64,000 bases of DNA, taken from NCBI GenBank assembly GCA_011391865.1, contig JAABPV010000011.1, positions 62,001 through 126,000 on the forward strand. The letters run 5' to 3'. The notes beneath the pieces were generated by a model. It was not told the DNA's origin, did no database searches, and worked only from the letters and a program-made list of their open reading frames with translations. Of this stretch, positions 36,942 to 44,695 are shown in pieces. The translations under genes were made by a program, and so were the position numbers. The DNA is from Desulfobulbaceae bacterium. GTDB lineage: Bacteria; Desulfobacterota; Desulfobulbia; Desulfobulbales; Desulfobulbaceae. Position 1 is the first letter of the stretch. Every line of letters starts with the position of its first letter.

Positions 36942-38678
36942 ATGTCCTCCGCTCTGCTTCTGACTCTGCTCTGCTTCGCGCCCTTAGCCTTTGGCAGCAC
37001 GGAAACGTGGTCTGTCGCGGCGGCGGAGCTGCTGGCCGCTTTGGCTATTCTGCTCCATTTCCGTCCCGGCGCGAGGACAACTTTTCATCCTGTTCCCGGC
37101 CTGCTGCCGCTGCTCCTTCTGCTGCTCTGGCTGCTCGCGCAAAGCCTGCCGCTGCCGCCCGCGCTGGTGCAAATCTTGTCACCGCAGACAGCGGCGGTCT
37201 GGCAGCCTGTCCTTGACGTGCTGCCGCCGGACACGCGGGTTCCCCTGAGCCTCAATCCGCAGGCCACCTTGACCGAAGGGCTGCGTCTTGGCAGCTATGT
37301 TCTTGCGTATATTCTTGCCGTGCAGCTACTCTGCTCCGGCAGAAGGCTGACCGTTTTCCTCAGCAGTATCGCTGGGCTGACGCTGTTTATAGCCATCGTG
37401 ACGATGCTCCAGCGGGCCTTTGCGCCGGAGAGCCTCTTTTGGCTCAGGCCTGTGCGCAGCGGGCTTGGCTCCTTCGGCCCGTGGGTTTACAGAAACCACT
37501 ACGCCGGATTCATGGTCATGACCTCGCCGCTGCTGCTGGCCGCCTGCCTGCTGCGCTGGCCAGAACGGGACGGCGAGGAAGAGACGCTGCGGCTGCTGCT
37601 GCTGCGCCTCTTCTCTGGCAGCGGCCTGCATCTGCTCTTCGGCTTTGGGGCGATGGCGGCTATTGTCTCAGTTTTTCTGAGCCAGTCGCGCGGCGGCATC
37701 CTCAGTCTGACGGTCTCCCTGCTGGTCTTTGTCCTGCTTTTGGCGTGGCGGTTGCGCGAGCGACGGTTGATCCTGCCCCTGTTGGCTGTACTGCTGGCCG
37801 GGGCATGGTTCAACTGGGACGGCCTGCTGCTGCGGTTTCAATATGCTGTGGATCCAAGCGGCGGCCTGCGCGACGACCGCCTGCTGATCTGGAAGGACAC
37901 GTTCAGAATCATCGCCGACTTCCCGCTGACCGGCACAGGCTTCGGCAGCTTCGCGGCTGTCTTTCCCGGCTACAAGACCTTGGCCGACGAGCTGTTCTAT
38001 GATCACGCTCACAACGACTTTCTGGAGCTGCTGGCCGACGGCGGCGCAATCGGCTTCCTGCTGGCGGCCTGCTTTGTTGGAACAGTGCTGCGCAACGGCT
38101 GGCGGCAGATATTCCTCCGCCACGACCGGCTGGCTGCGCTGACTGCCATTGGCGCGTTCAGCGGTCTTGCCGGGCTGCTCTTCTTCAGCCTGACTGACTT
38201 CAATCTGCACAACTGGGCCAACGGGCTGTATTTCTTCTTCCTCTGCGCCCTGCTGGCCGCTGCGGGCCGCGCTAGGCAGCATCACCGCCGCCCGCTTGAG
38301 ACGGCGGATGCGTATCCGGCTGCCGCTGGCTGGCTGGTCTTTCTTGCCGCCGCCGCGCTGCTGCTGGCCGTGCTGCGGCTGCACGGCGGCGCGCTCAAGG
38401 CGGAAGGCGCATACCGCTGGGCCAAAAGCGCGGCGGCGGAGCAATCTCTCAGCGATGGGGAGAAAATCATGCGGATGACGGAGCTGCTGGAGCAGGCGCG
38501 GCGCAGCGATCCGTGGAACGGGCTATATCCTTATCTGCTGGGGAAAATCAGAATGCGGCAGCGGCAGCCTGAACTGGCACTGCCGCTGCATGTGGAAGCG
38601 GCCCGGCTACAGCCGCTGGAGCAGGAATATCTCCGGGCTGCGGCGCGGGCCACAAAGGTGCTGGAAGGAAGGAAATAG
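36942..38678 (+). CDS. O-antigen ligase / polymerase family protein with helical C-terminus
   Basis: The start at 36942 (MSSALLLTLLCFAPLAFGST) is used because an earlier in-frame ATG (36852) lies before the promoter. The 578-residue protein has about twelve membrane segments. The Wzy_C/WaaL region includes FLSQSRGGILSLTVSL and the periplasmic loop TGTGFGSFAAVFPGYKTL followed by YDHAHNDFLELLADGG, where the His is the usual catalytic candidate. The last ~120 residues are soluble helices resembling TPRs. It should join or polymerise polysaccharide at the periplasmic face. No other LPS-assembly gene is adjacent. Confidence 0.85.
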   Translation: MSSALLLTLLCFAPLAFGSTETWSVAAAELLAALAILLHFRPGARTTFHPVPGLLPLLLLLLWLLAQSLPLPPALVQILSPQTAAVWQPVLDVLPPDTRVPLSLNPQATLTEGLRLGSYVLAYILAVQLLCSGRRLTVFLSSIAGLTLFIAIVTMLQRAFAPESLFWLRPVRSGLGSFGPWVYRNHYAGFMVMTSPLLLAACLLRWPERDGEEETLRLLLLRLFSGSGLHLLFGFGAMAAIVSVFLSQSRGGILSLTVSLLVFVLLLAWRLRERRLILPLLAVLLAGAWFNWDGLLLRFQYAVDPSGGLRDDRLLIWKDTFRIIADFPLTGTGFGSFAAVFPGYKTLADELFYDHAHNDFLELLADGGAIGFLLAACFVGTVLRNGWRQIFLRHDRLAALTAIGAFSGLAGLLFFSLTDFNLHNWANGLYFFFLCALLAAAGRARQHHRRPLETADAYPAAAGWLVFLAAAALLLAVLRLHGGALKAEGAYRWAKSAAAEQSLSDGEKIMRMTELLEQARRSDPWNGLYPYLLGKIRMRQRQPELALPLHVEAARLQPLEQEYLRAAARATKVLEGRK

Positions 38679-38750
38679 AGGATCTTCAGGGTGATGGCAT
38701 CGCCTTAGCAATACTTCTTCTGATGTCGGCGAGAGCACTTTCGACCATTT

Positions 38751-38897
38751 TCACATCACACGTCTCCCTTGAACAACCCTGATCAGCACCACGATAATAG
38801 CAACAACCAGCAGAAGATGAATAAATCCTCCCAAGGTGTAGCTGCTCACTAATCCAAGTGCCCATAGGATCAAAAGTATTACTGCAACAGTCCACAT
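38751..38897 (-). CDS. Small membrane protein, lmo0937 type
   Basis: A 48-residue frame starts at 38897 after AAGGAG with 6-nt spacing and begins MWTVAVILLILWALGLVSSY. Two hydrophobic segments are separated by TLGGFIHLLL, and the end is RVVQGRRVM. This is the compact pattern of the lmo0937/DUF5670 family of stress-linked small membrane proteins. It is the first of a run of small minus-strand genes that ends near 42.9 kb. Confidence 0.85.
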   Translation of the reverse strand: MWTVAVILLILWALGLVSSYTLGGFIHLLLVVAIIVVLIRVVQGRRVM

Positions 38898-38947
38898 GTA
38901 ACTCTCCTTTCAAGCTGATTAGTTGATTATGACCGCCTATTTATTCC

Positions 38948-39406
38948 TCACCTGCGTGGCATCTCACGCAAGAATGCGCCAGAACGAATTTCAAATTCTC
39001 CGATGCTGAAGACAACCCCCCGACGCTGCGGCTCGTACACCTTCACATAGACATGATTCGGACGATTTTTAGGCTGCTGGATGAGCCATGCCCCATGAGG
39101 AGGTGCTTGGTCACATCTGATTCGAGCAGACCGATGCCGGTTTGGATACCAAACGCGGCATTCGCCAGATCGTGGATAGTGCTTTTTCGGAATATTGAGG
39201 TGCGTATACCCATTGTCGTTGAAATACGAGCCGCGTTCCCTTTCCCTCCCATTCCTGTGTTCTTCGATAGGAGGATGCGGATTTTTCCTAATGTAATGAT
39301 ACTCATCTTCATTTCTTTTTGCAGACCCTTCGTCAGCAAAAACAGCATTGAAGCAGCAAAAGAATGCTATCAGAGAGCATGTCTTTGCAAATAGTTGCAT
39401 GTCCAT
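38948..39406 (-). CDS. Exported basic protein with a C-terminal CRVWYPNR-type motif
   Basis: The 152-residue protein has a signal peptide ending VFA and a charged, Arg/His-rich middle. The C-terminal domain starts HLNIPKKHYPRSGECRVWYP and continues APPHGAWLIQ; two Cys (in GECR and IRCDQ) could pair. The HLxIPKGHYPPPGECRVWYP pattern recurs in small exported proteins beside stress genes in Proteobacteria, without known function. AAGGTG precedes ATG 39406; the second ATG (39400) is an alternative. Confidence 0.7.
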   Translation of the reverse strand: MDMQLFAKTCSLIAFFCCFNAVFADEGSAKRNEDEYHYIRKNPHPPIEEHRNGRERERGSYFNDNGYTHLNIPKKHYPRSGECRVWYPNRHRSARIRCDQAPPHGAWLIQQPKNRPNHVYVKVYEPQRRGVVFSIGEFEIRSGAFLREMPRR

Positions 39407-39518
39407 GTTTTTTCACCTTCCTTTGTAAAAAAGGAGTGTAATTTAAGTTGTGAACTTTATCGCGAGATCATCTTAACTGCAAGACAGATGCTATCTACAG
39501 AACAAGTCATAACTTTTG

Positions 39519-39677
39519 CTAAATACGACCAGATAAAATCAGCACAACCAGAACCAAGACAACGAGTCCAAGTCCGCCGCTTGGATAGTAACCCCAGCTT
39601 CTGCTGTGAGGCCATGTTGGCAAGGTGCCGACGAAAAAAAGAATCAGCACAATCGCCAAGATCATTGTGATACTCAT
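39519..39677 (-). CDS. DUF3309 family small membrane protein
   Basis: The start at 39677 (MSITMILAIVLILFFVGTLP) has AGGAG at good distance. The 52-residue protein has two hydrophobic segments around TWPHSRSWGYYPSGGLGLVV, the exact layout of DUF3309. It is probably an inner-membrane stress peptide; its neighbours (BON, CsbD, YtxH genes) fit that role. Confidence 0.9.
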   Translation of the reverse strand: MSITMILAIVLILFFVGTLPTWPHSRSWGYYPSGGLGLVVLVLVVLILSGRI

Positions 39678-39766
39678 GCTGCCGCTCCTTTTAAACTGTC
39701 CGGCGCTTCTCGCCGCCCGACGGCTGACCTTGAAACATGCGCCAGCCGCCAAGCTGCGCCGACAGG

Positions 39767-40546
39767 CTAATTAGTTTTGACCTCTTCGACTGTCATCAGA
39801 TTCTTCACGCTGACCACACCCTGAATATCGTTAACTATTTTGGTGACTAAAGACTTTTCAGCATCGTTCTTCGCAATGCCGGTCAAGGTCACTTCGCCGT
39901 CCTTGGTTGCAATCTTAGTGCTGATAGAGCTGGTCGAATGATGCGTCAGCAAAGCCATTTTGACCTGAGCGGTGACAGATGCGTCATCAATCTTCTCTGC
40001 CATCGTCTGCGTCTCCGGTTTAGGAGTCGCTGCTGTCGTCATTTCATTTCTTACTTCTTTCACGCCGTTAATATCATTTGCATATTCAGCCGTAAGTTCC
40101 TTCTGCGCCTGACTGGCGGCTTCGCCTTTCAGGGTCACAACGCCATCTTTGACGCTGACCTCTGTGTTCATGGCGTTCACATTTCGATGATACATTAGAG
40201 ATCCTTTCACTTTCATGCTGATCCAAATGTCAGATTTCTCGGTAGGACGCTCGCCTGTTATCTCTATGTGATTCTCCACGCTCTTGATGTTTGGCAGGGC
40301 TTCGGCGATGTTCTGGGCCATCAGTTTTCCGCTTTCGTTAGACACGCTGCCTGAGAGAACAACTGCTCCTTCTCTTGAGCTGATCTTGATTTTTTCATCC
40401 TTCAGATATCTTTTATAAATAAAGCTCTGTGTGAATGAAGATTCAATACGGTCATCCATCTCAGCTGACATTGCAGGGATGCTGGTCGCAACCATCACGA
40501 CCGCAGCGGCAGCCACCGTTAAAGCTGAAAAATACATGGTTTTCAT
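39767..40546 (-). CDS. Periplasmic protein with three BON domains (OsmY-like)
   Basis: The 259-residue protein has a signal peptide ending IPAMSA and three BON domains. Each has a helix followed by a strand pair with Gly: SREGAVVLSGSVSNESGKLM, VKDGVVTLKGEAASQAQKEL and TKDGEVTLTGIAKNDAEKSL. OsmY-type proteins bind phospholipid or act as periplasmic chaperones in osmotic and envelope stress. The RBS AAGGATCG is just before the ATG. A stem-loop lies 40 bp upstream, in the gap to the preceding minus-strand gene. Confidence 0.9.
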   Translation of the reverse strand: MKTMYFSALTVAAAAVVMVATSIPAMSAEMDDRIESSFTQSFIYKRYLKDEKIKISSREGAVVLSGSVSNESGKLMAQNIAEALPNIKSVENHIEITGERPTEKSDIWISMKVKGSLMYHRNVNAMNTEVSVKDGVVTLKGEAASQAQKELTAEYANDINGVKEVRNEMTTAATPKPETQTMAEKIDDASVTAQVKMALLTHHSTSSISTKIATKDGEVTLTGIAKNDAEKSLVTKIVNDIQGVVSVKNLMTVEEVKTN

Positions 40547-40585
40547 TACGATCCTTTTTTATCCTTTTCTTCCAGCTCATGCTGG

Positions 40586-40610
40586 GAGAGACAGGAAAGA
40601 CCTGCCTCTC
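40586..40610. repeat. Stem-loop upstream of the BON gene
   Basis: GAGAGACAGG and CCTGCCTCTC pair around AAAGA with one mismatch. It lies between two cluster genes; related hairpins at 40834-40852 and 41121-41144 hold similar positions. It could be a weak terminator or a processing or stability element. Confidence 0.6.
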
Positions 40611-40635
40611 TGATATATCATTTCACGCTCAATAA

Positions 40636-40794
40636 TTACGCGTGATGTCCATGCTTCTTGTCGACTTTTTTGTCAACTGGTGTATCGTGCTTACCTTCCT
40701 TCTTCGTGTGACCATCGTGTTTCGCCGTAGCAGAACTACTTGCTGCTTTTGCTTTCTGCTCGTCACTGCTCATTTTTTCGATATCGTCATTCAT
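40636..40794 (-). CDS. Hydrophilic His/Lys-rich miniprotein
   Basis: A 52-residue frame begins MNDDIEKMSSDEQKAKAASS and ends VDKKVDKKHGHHA. It has no hydrophobic segment and is rich in Lys, Asp and His, so it is likely disordered and might bind metal. The RBS is weak (GAGAGAG). The VDKKxDK tail resembles that of the next miniprotein (VDKKAEK at 40887-41078), which supports a real gene family. Confidence 0.6.
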   Translation of the reverse strand: MNDDIEKMSSDEQKAKAASSSATAKHDGHTKKEGKHDTPVDKKVDKKHGHHA

Positions 40795-40833
40795 TATGAC
40801 TCTCTCTGCTCATTTTCTGTGGATACGCTCGCA

Positions 40834-40852
40834 GAGGCAGACGAGACTGCCT
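40834..40852. repeat. Stem-loop between miniprotein genes
   Basis: AGGCAG and CTGCCT pair around ACGAGA. The flanks resemble those at 41101-41150: GATACGCTCGCAGAGGCAG here and GAGACGCTCTTCGAGACAA there. Confidence 0.55.
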
Positions 40853-40886
40853 GCCCCTGTTGCGTTATCCCTTCATGATGAATCAG

Positions 40887-41078
40887 TTACGCTGCCTGTA
40901 ACTGTGCTTTCTCAGCTTTCTTGTCTACTGAATCTTTATCCTTGTCATGACCCTTCATCTTCTGATGATCAGCTCGCTTCACGTCCTCGCCGTGCTTGTT
41001 CTTAGCTTTGTGCGAGTCACTTTTTGGTTGACAATTATTGTTAGGATTGTTGTCAGGACAAGCTGTGTTTTCGTTCAT
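40887..41078 (-). CDS. Hydrophilic miniprotein with KRADHQKMK motif
   Basis: The 63-residue protein starts at 41078 after AAAGGAG with good spacing. It begins MNENTACPDNNPNNNCQPKS with two Cys and continues KHGEDVKRADHQKMKGHDKD, then VDKKAEKAQLQAA. It is strongly charged and has no membrane segment. The KR(A/T)DHQ(K/R)MK motif is shared with the next gene (41181-41351). Function unknown; a stress-protective or regulatory peptide fits its neighbours. Confidence 0.7.
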   Translation of the reverse strand: MNENTACPDNNPNNNCQPKSDSHKAKNKHGEDVKRADHQKMKGHDKDKDSVDKKAEKAQLQAA

Positions 41079-41120
41079 TTCGACTTCTCCTTTACTGCTC
41101 TTTTTACAGAGACGCTCTTC

Positions 41121-41144
41121 GAGACAAACGAGATTGCCTGTCTC
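41121..41144. repeat. Stem-loop between miniprotein genes, T run on plus strand
   Basis: GAGACA and TGTCTC pair around a 12-nt loop, and TTTTT follows on the plus strand. It is the third hairpin of this group. Confidence 0.55.
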
Positions 41145-41180
41145 TTTTTACTTGTCATTCCCGCGCTGAATCCATTCTAC

Positions 41181-41351
41181 TCACAGTTCAAACGCATCTT
41201 CAACCTTGCCGCTGATCGCATCTTCTTCTCTTGCTCTTGCCTTCATCCTCTGATGATCAGTGCGCTTCCCAGCAGTGTAGTAAATCCTGCCCGGCATTTC
41301 CTGAAATTCTCCTGCGCTCTGACCCTTTCTTCTTGGTTTTTCACTCTTCAT
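41181..41351 (-). CDS. Hydrophilic miniprotein with KRTDHQRMK motif
   Basis: A 56-residue frame starts at 41351 after AAGGAG (8-nt spacing). It begins MKSEKPRRKGQSAGEFQEMP and continues GKRTDHQRMKARAREEDAIS. It shares KR(A/T)DHQ(K/R)MK with 40887-41078, also visible as similar DNA (CTGATGATCAG). It is basic and probably cytoplasmic. No known family. Confidence 0.65.
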   Translation of the reverse strand: MKSEKPRRKGQSAGEFQEMPGRIYYTAGKRTDHQRMKARAREEDAISGKVEDAFEL

Positions 41352-41427
41352 CACAACAACTCCTTTGCTGCTTCGTGAAAAAAAGACAAGTCAGCTTTAC
41401 CTGCTTTTCTTCATTTATCCTTCATCT

Positions 41428-41613
41428 CTATACACCTAACACTTTCTCGGCTTGGCCGATCTTATCCTGAACTTTGCCTGACAAGTTTTCTCTCCTGCCC
41501 TCGGCTTCCAGTTCTTGATTACCAACCAACCTCCCAGCATATTCCTTGATCTTTCCGTTCATTTGATGCAACTTCCCTTCTGTGCGATCTTTCACGCTTG
41601 AATGCTCATTCAT
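41428..41613 (-). CDS. CsbD family stress protein
   Basis: The start at 41613 (MNEHSSVKDRTEGKLHQMNG) has GAGGAATAGAG before it. The 61-residue protein has the CsbD pattern: a helix with Q-M-N-G-K-I-K-E-Y-A-G-R-L, then RENLSGKVQDKIGQAEKVLG. CsbD-like proteins are small, hydrophilic and induced by general stress. It overlaps the end of the gene upstream by 8 bp, so the two are coupled. Confidence 0.88.
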   Translation of the reverse strand: MNEHSSVKDRTEGKLHQMNGKIKEYAGRLVGNQELEAEGRRENLSGKVQDKIGQAEKVLGV

Positions 41614-42019
41614 CTCTATTCCTCGTGTGCTGCGTTTTTTCAGCACTTGTTTTTTTACCATGCATACTGTTAGTAACGGCTTCAACACCTCGCCGCACGC
41701 CGCCAAGGACTGCGGCTAACTGCAAGAGAGTTTCTTCAATGCCCGGTTTGACCTCAGATTGAAACGCTTTCATCCAAGCCGCCATGTCATGAAAGGTTGC
41801 AATGCTGTCTTCAACCCGTTCCGCCTGCTCCTGAATGGACCGCACAAAGCTTTTGACCTCGCTGGAAATCAAACTGACCTCACGGCTGACTGAAGCAAGC
41901 AGTTTCTCGGCTTCGCGGGCGGCCCGGCGCGCTTGAACAAGGGCCAGAATCTCAAAAACAGCCCTCATCACCATGACCGCCGCAATGACTGCGACGCTGA
42001 CCGCCAGCAGTGTTTCCAT
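41606..42019 (-). CDS. Membrane-anchored coiled-coil protein (DUF948-like)
   Basis: The start is 42019 or 42025 (two ATG after AGGAAA). About 137 residues begin with a membrane segment (LLAVSVAVIAAVMVMRAVFE). An amphipathic helical region (EAEKLLASVSREVSLISSEV) and a Lys/Thr-rich tail follow. The layout resembles DUF948 proteins that accompany YtxH and CsbD genes in stress operons. The stop overlaps csbD by 8 bp. Confidence 0.7.
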   Translation of the reverse strand: METLLAVSVAVIAAVMVMRAVFEILALVQARRAAREAEKLLASVSREVSLISSEVKSFVRSIQEQAERVEDSIATFHDMAAWMKAFQSEVKPGIEETLLQLAAVLGGVRRGVEAVTNSMHGKKTSAEKTQHTRNRDE

Positions 42020-42062
42020 TGTCATTTTCCTGCGTTCAAACTTCCGCTGTCATGCCGGAAGC

Positions 42063-42377
42063 TCAGTCATGCTTTTCTTCACCGCTGGCAAAAAGTTCTT
42101 TCACTTTTTTGCGAGCCTCTGAGAGATAGCGTTCCGCTTCCTTCTTCAGGGCTTCCGCTTGATGCTCGGCATCCTCAATGATCTCTTTCGCCTTGGCACT
42201 GACATCAGCGTACATTTCCCTGGTGTCATACACGGCATCACTGCCTTTGCTCCTGAGATCAGCCCGCAGTCTTTTGCCCGACTTTGGGGCAAGGAAAATG
42301 CCTGCCAATGCGCCCAACACGCCACCCGTCAAAAAGAACATCGCAAAATGACTGGGGTGTTTTTCATATTCTGACAT
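42063..42377 (-). CDS. YtxH family protein
   Basis: The start at 42377 (MSEYEKHPSHFAMFFLTGGV) follows AAAGGAG. The 104-residue protein has one membrane segment with the YtxH signature LTGGVLGALAGIFLAPKSGK. A long charged helix follows (DVSAKAKEIIEDAEHQAEAL). YtxH proteins are general-stress proteins anchored in the inner membrane. It is 43 bp upstream of the DUF948-like gene and presumably shares its transcript. Confidence 0.92.
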   Translation of the reverse strand: MSEYEKHPSHFAMFFLTGGVLGALAGIFLAPKSGKRLRADLRSKGSDAVYDTREMYADVSAKAKEIIEDAEHQAEALKKEAERYLSEARKKVKELFASGEEKHD

Positions 42378-42421
42378 AATCATCTCCTTTCCTTTTCGCT
42401 GTCCGCTGAATCGTCTGCGGT

Positions 42422-42862
42422 TCATAAATCTGGTTGAACAATCACGGTGGCACCTCTGCCTCTGTTGCCAGTTGCTCCAGTGTTGCCGGTATTTCCAGTT
42501 CTTCCTTGAGGCCCGGCTGCACCTGTGTAACCAGTGTCTCCGGTGTTGCCTTGATTGCCCTGTGCACCGTCAGCACCAGCTTCACCTTGGTATCCCTGCG
42601 CTCCAGTTGCGCCTGTGTACCCAGTGTCTCCAGTGTTGCCCTGATTGCCTTGCGCGCCATCAGCACCAGCTTCACCTGTGTATCCCGTATTGCCGGTGTT
42701 GCCAGTGTTTCCCGTGTTGCCGGTCATGCCGCGAGGGCCTGGAGGACCAGCGCAGGCACTCAGCAAAAACACAAGGAACGATGCGACAAACAAAGCAGCG
42801 CGGCCGACTGCTTTCTTTGCAACACTGGTGACAGGCGACGAGATGAGAGTATTCTTTTTCAC
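42422..42862 (-). CDS. Collagen-like lipoprotein
   Basis: The start is set at GTG 42862, 8 nt after GGGAG; an ATG at 42895 is possible. The 146-residue protein has a lipobox LLSAC and then about 30 Gly-x-y triplets ([40 protein letters not shown]) up to [13 protein letters not shown]. Bacterial collagen-like proteins form triple helices on the cell surface. The DNA is itself a repeat, so copy number may vary. It is the first gene of the stress cluster on this strand. Confidence 0.85.
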   Translation of the reverse strand: MKKNTLISSPVTSVAKKAVGRAALFVASFLVFLLSACAGPPGPRGMTGNTGNTGNTGNTGYTGEAGADGAQGNQGNTGDTGYTGATGAQGYQGEAGADGAQGNQGNTGDTGYTGAAGPQGRTGNTGNTGATGNRGRGATVIVQPDL

Positions 42863-43177
42863 GGCAGTTGCTCCCTTAGTGAATGCGATCAGCAATGCAT
42901 TTCATTGCTGAGAGTTTTCTCTCGAATAAGTTCTTCTTCCAAGGCTTTCTCCGGCAGTGGGCCAAATGAACGCAGGGATGCAACCACTATTGCAAACTGC
43001 GGGCCAGTTTGCGGAGAAAATAAAAGATTGTGGTATAAAGAGGAGTTGGGTGCTGCTTGGCGGGGAAAGGAACGGCGCAGCAATGCTGCTGGCCTCAATA
43101 TTTGGCCGAAAACCTCGGCATGTTGCGGGGCAAGGGAGGAAAGACGGACGGGCGGTGCTGGGAAGCGAAGTAGCTGA

Positions 43178-44644
43178 TCAGATTTGGGGACGGCTGATGC
43201 CGAGCTTGTGCATTCGTGCGCGTAAGGTGCTGGCATTGATGCCAAGAATCAGGGCTGCGCCGTCCTTGCCCTCAATCCGCCATCTGGTTGCAAAAAGGAT
43301 CTTGATGATGTGATTCCGCTCTGTCTCCTCTAAGGTCTGCGTGTCAGACGGCAAAACAGGAGGGGCGAGAATCTTCAGCTCGTCAGTCAGATACAGCACT
43401 GGGCCGACGCAAAGAATCACTGCCCGCTCAATGACACCTTCCAGCTCCCGGATGTTGCCGGGCCAAGGATAGTCCTGCAAGGCCCTGATCGTCTCCTTGC
43501 GGACAGAGGTGATTGCTTTGCCCAGCTTTTTGGAGTACCGCTCGGCAAAGGCATGAACCATCAGCGGAATGTCTTCTTTCCGCTGCCGCAAGGGCGGCAC
43601 GATGAGCGGGAAGACGTTGAGCCGATAATACAGGTCGTGGCGGAACCTGCCCTTGCTGGCCTCGTCCTCAAGGTCGCGGTTGGTGGTGGCCACGAGCCGC
43701 ACGTCCACTTTGACCGTGCGGGACGATCCTAACCGCTCAAATTCGTTAAACTGAATGACCCGGAGCAGTTTAGCCTGGAGTTCAAGCGGCAGTTCACCAA
43801 TCTCATCCAAACAGAGGGTGGAGCCGTCCGCGATCTCAAATCGGCCCAACTGCTTGGTGTCCGCTCCGGTGTAGGCGCCTTTCTCACGCCCGAACAGTTC
43901 GCTTTCGATCAGATTGCCGGGCAGCGCGGCGCAGTTGACTGTGATCAGAGGACGTTCCCGGCGCGGACTCATGTCGTGAATGGCGGCAGCAATCAGTTCT
44001 TTGCCAGTGCCAGTCTCACCAAGGATAAGCACCGTGGTGTTGCCGGGCGCGACCTGCTCGGCCATACGGAGAACATCTTTAAGGCCGCTGTTTTGGCCGA
44101 TAATCTGGGTGAATTGATACTTCATCCGCAGCTCTCTGCGGAAAAAGAGATTCTCAGCTTCAGCCTGTTCTTTCAACGTGCTGATTTCAGCAAGAGCTGT
44201 CTGTAGTTCAGCCGTGCGCTCTTCCACGCGATGCTCCAGCTCCGCGCTGGCATTCAGCAAGGCCGCTTCAATCTGTTTCCGTTCGGTGATGTCACGGATG
44301 TTGCACTGAATCACTTCCTCCGGCCCAGCCTGATAGATATTGCTGACAAACTCCACCGCAATCAGGCGACCCTTCTTGGTCTTCAGCGGCAGATCGTTGT
44401 AGCGGACATACCTTTTCTGCTTCAGTTCCAAGAACGCGGCCTTTGATGCCGCAACGTCGTTGAACGCTCCCAGCTCCCAGAGATTTTTACCCAAGAATTC
44501 TTCGTAGGAATACCCCAGCAACTCCACGAGAAAAGGATTCACATCCGTGATCTCCCCTGTCTCGGCATCAAGAATCAGAATGCCGTCTCGTGCCGCTTCA
44601 AAAAGCCGACGATAACGGATTTCAGAAGATTGCATCTGCTCCAT
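43178..44644 (-). CDS. PAS-containing sigma-54-dependent transcription activator
   Basis: The 488-residue protein has a PAS domain at ~5-125 (RYRRLFEAARDGILILDAET) followed by a coiled coil (~130-185). An AAA+ domain has Walker A GETGTGKE, the loop GAYTGA (the Tyr form of GAFTGA) and Walker B LCLDEIGE. A Fis-type HTH ends NASTLRARMHKLGI. There is no receiver domain, so the PAS domain senses its own signal. It lies 316 bp upstream of the collagen-like gene on the same strand and may control the stress cluster. A -24/-12 promoter there was looked for but not clearly found. Confidence 0.88.
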   Translation of the reverse strand: MEQMQSSEIRYRRLFEAARDGILILDAETGEITDVNPFLVELLGYSYEEFLGKNLWELGAFNDVAASKAAFLELKQKRYVRYNDLPLKTKKGRLIAVEFVSNIYQAGPEEVIQCNIRDITERKQIEAALLNASAELEHRVEERTAELQTALAEISTLKEQAEAENLFFRRELRMKYQFTQIIGQNSGLKDVLRMAEQVAPGNTTVLILGETGTGKELIAAAIHDMSPRRERPLITVNCAALPGNLIESELFGREKGAYTGADTKQLGRFEIADGSTLCLDEIGELPLELQAKLLRVIQFNEFERLGSSRTVKVDVRLVATTNRDLEDEASKGRFRHDLYYRLNVFPLIVPPLRQRKEDIPLMVHAFAERYSKKLGKAITSVRKETIRALQDYPWPGNIRELEGVIERAVILCVGPVLYLTDELKILAPPVLPSDTQTLEETERNHIIKILFATRWRIEGKDGAALILGINASTLRARMHKLGISRPQI

Positions 44645-44695
44645 GATCCTATATATGGGAAGAGGATTAACAGTTGCGCACGTCTTGCACTATCT

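Noticed and set aside
42866-42960. Sigma-54 promoter upstream of the collagen-like gene
   Set aside because: A GG...GC pair can be picked near TTTGGCCCACTGCCGG, but spacing and flanks do not match TGGCAC-N5-TTGCA, so it is not called.
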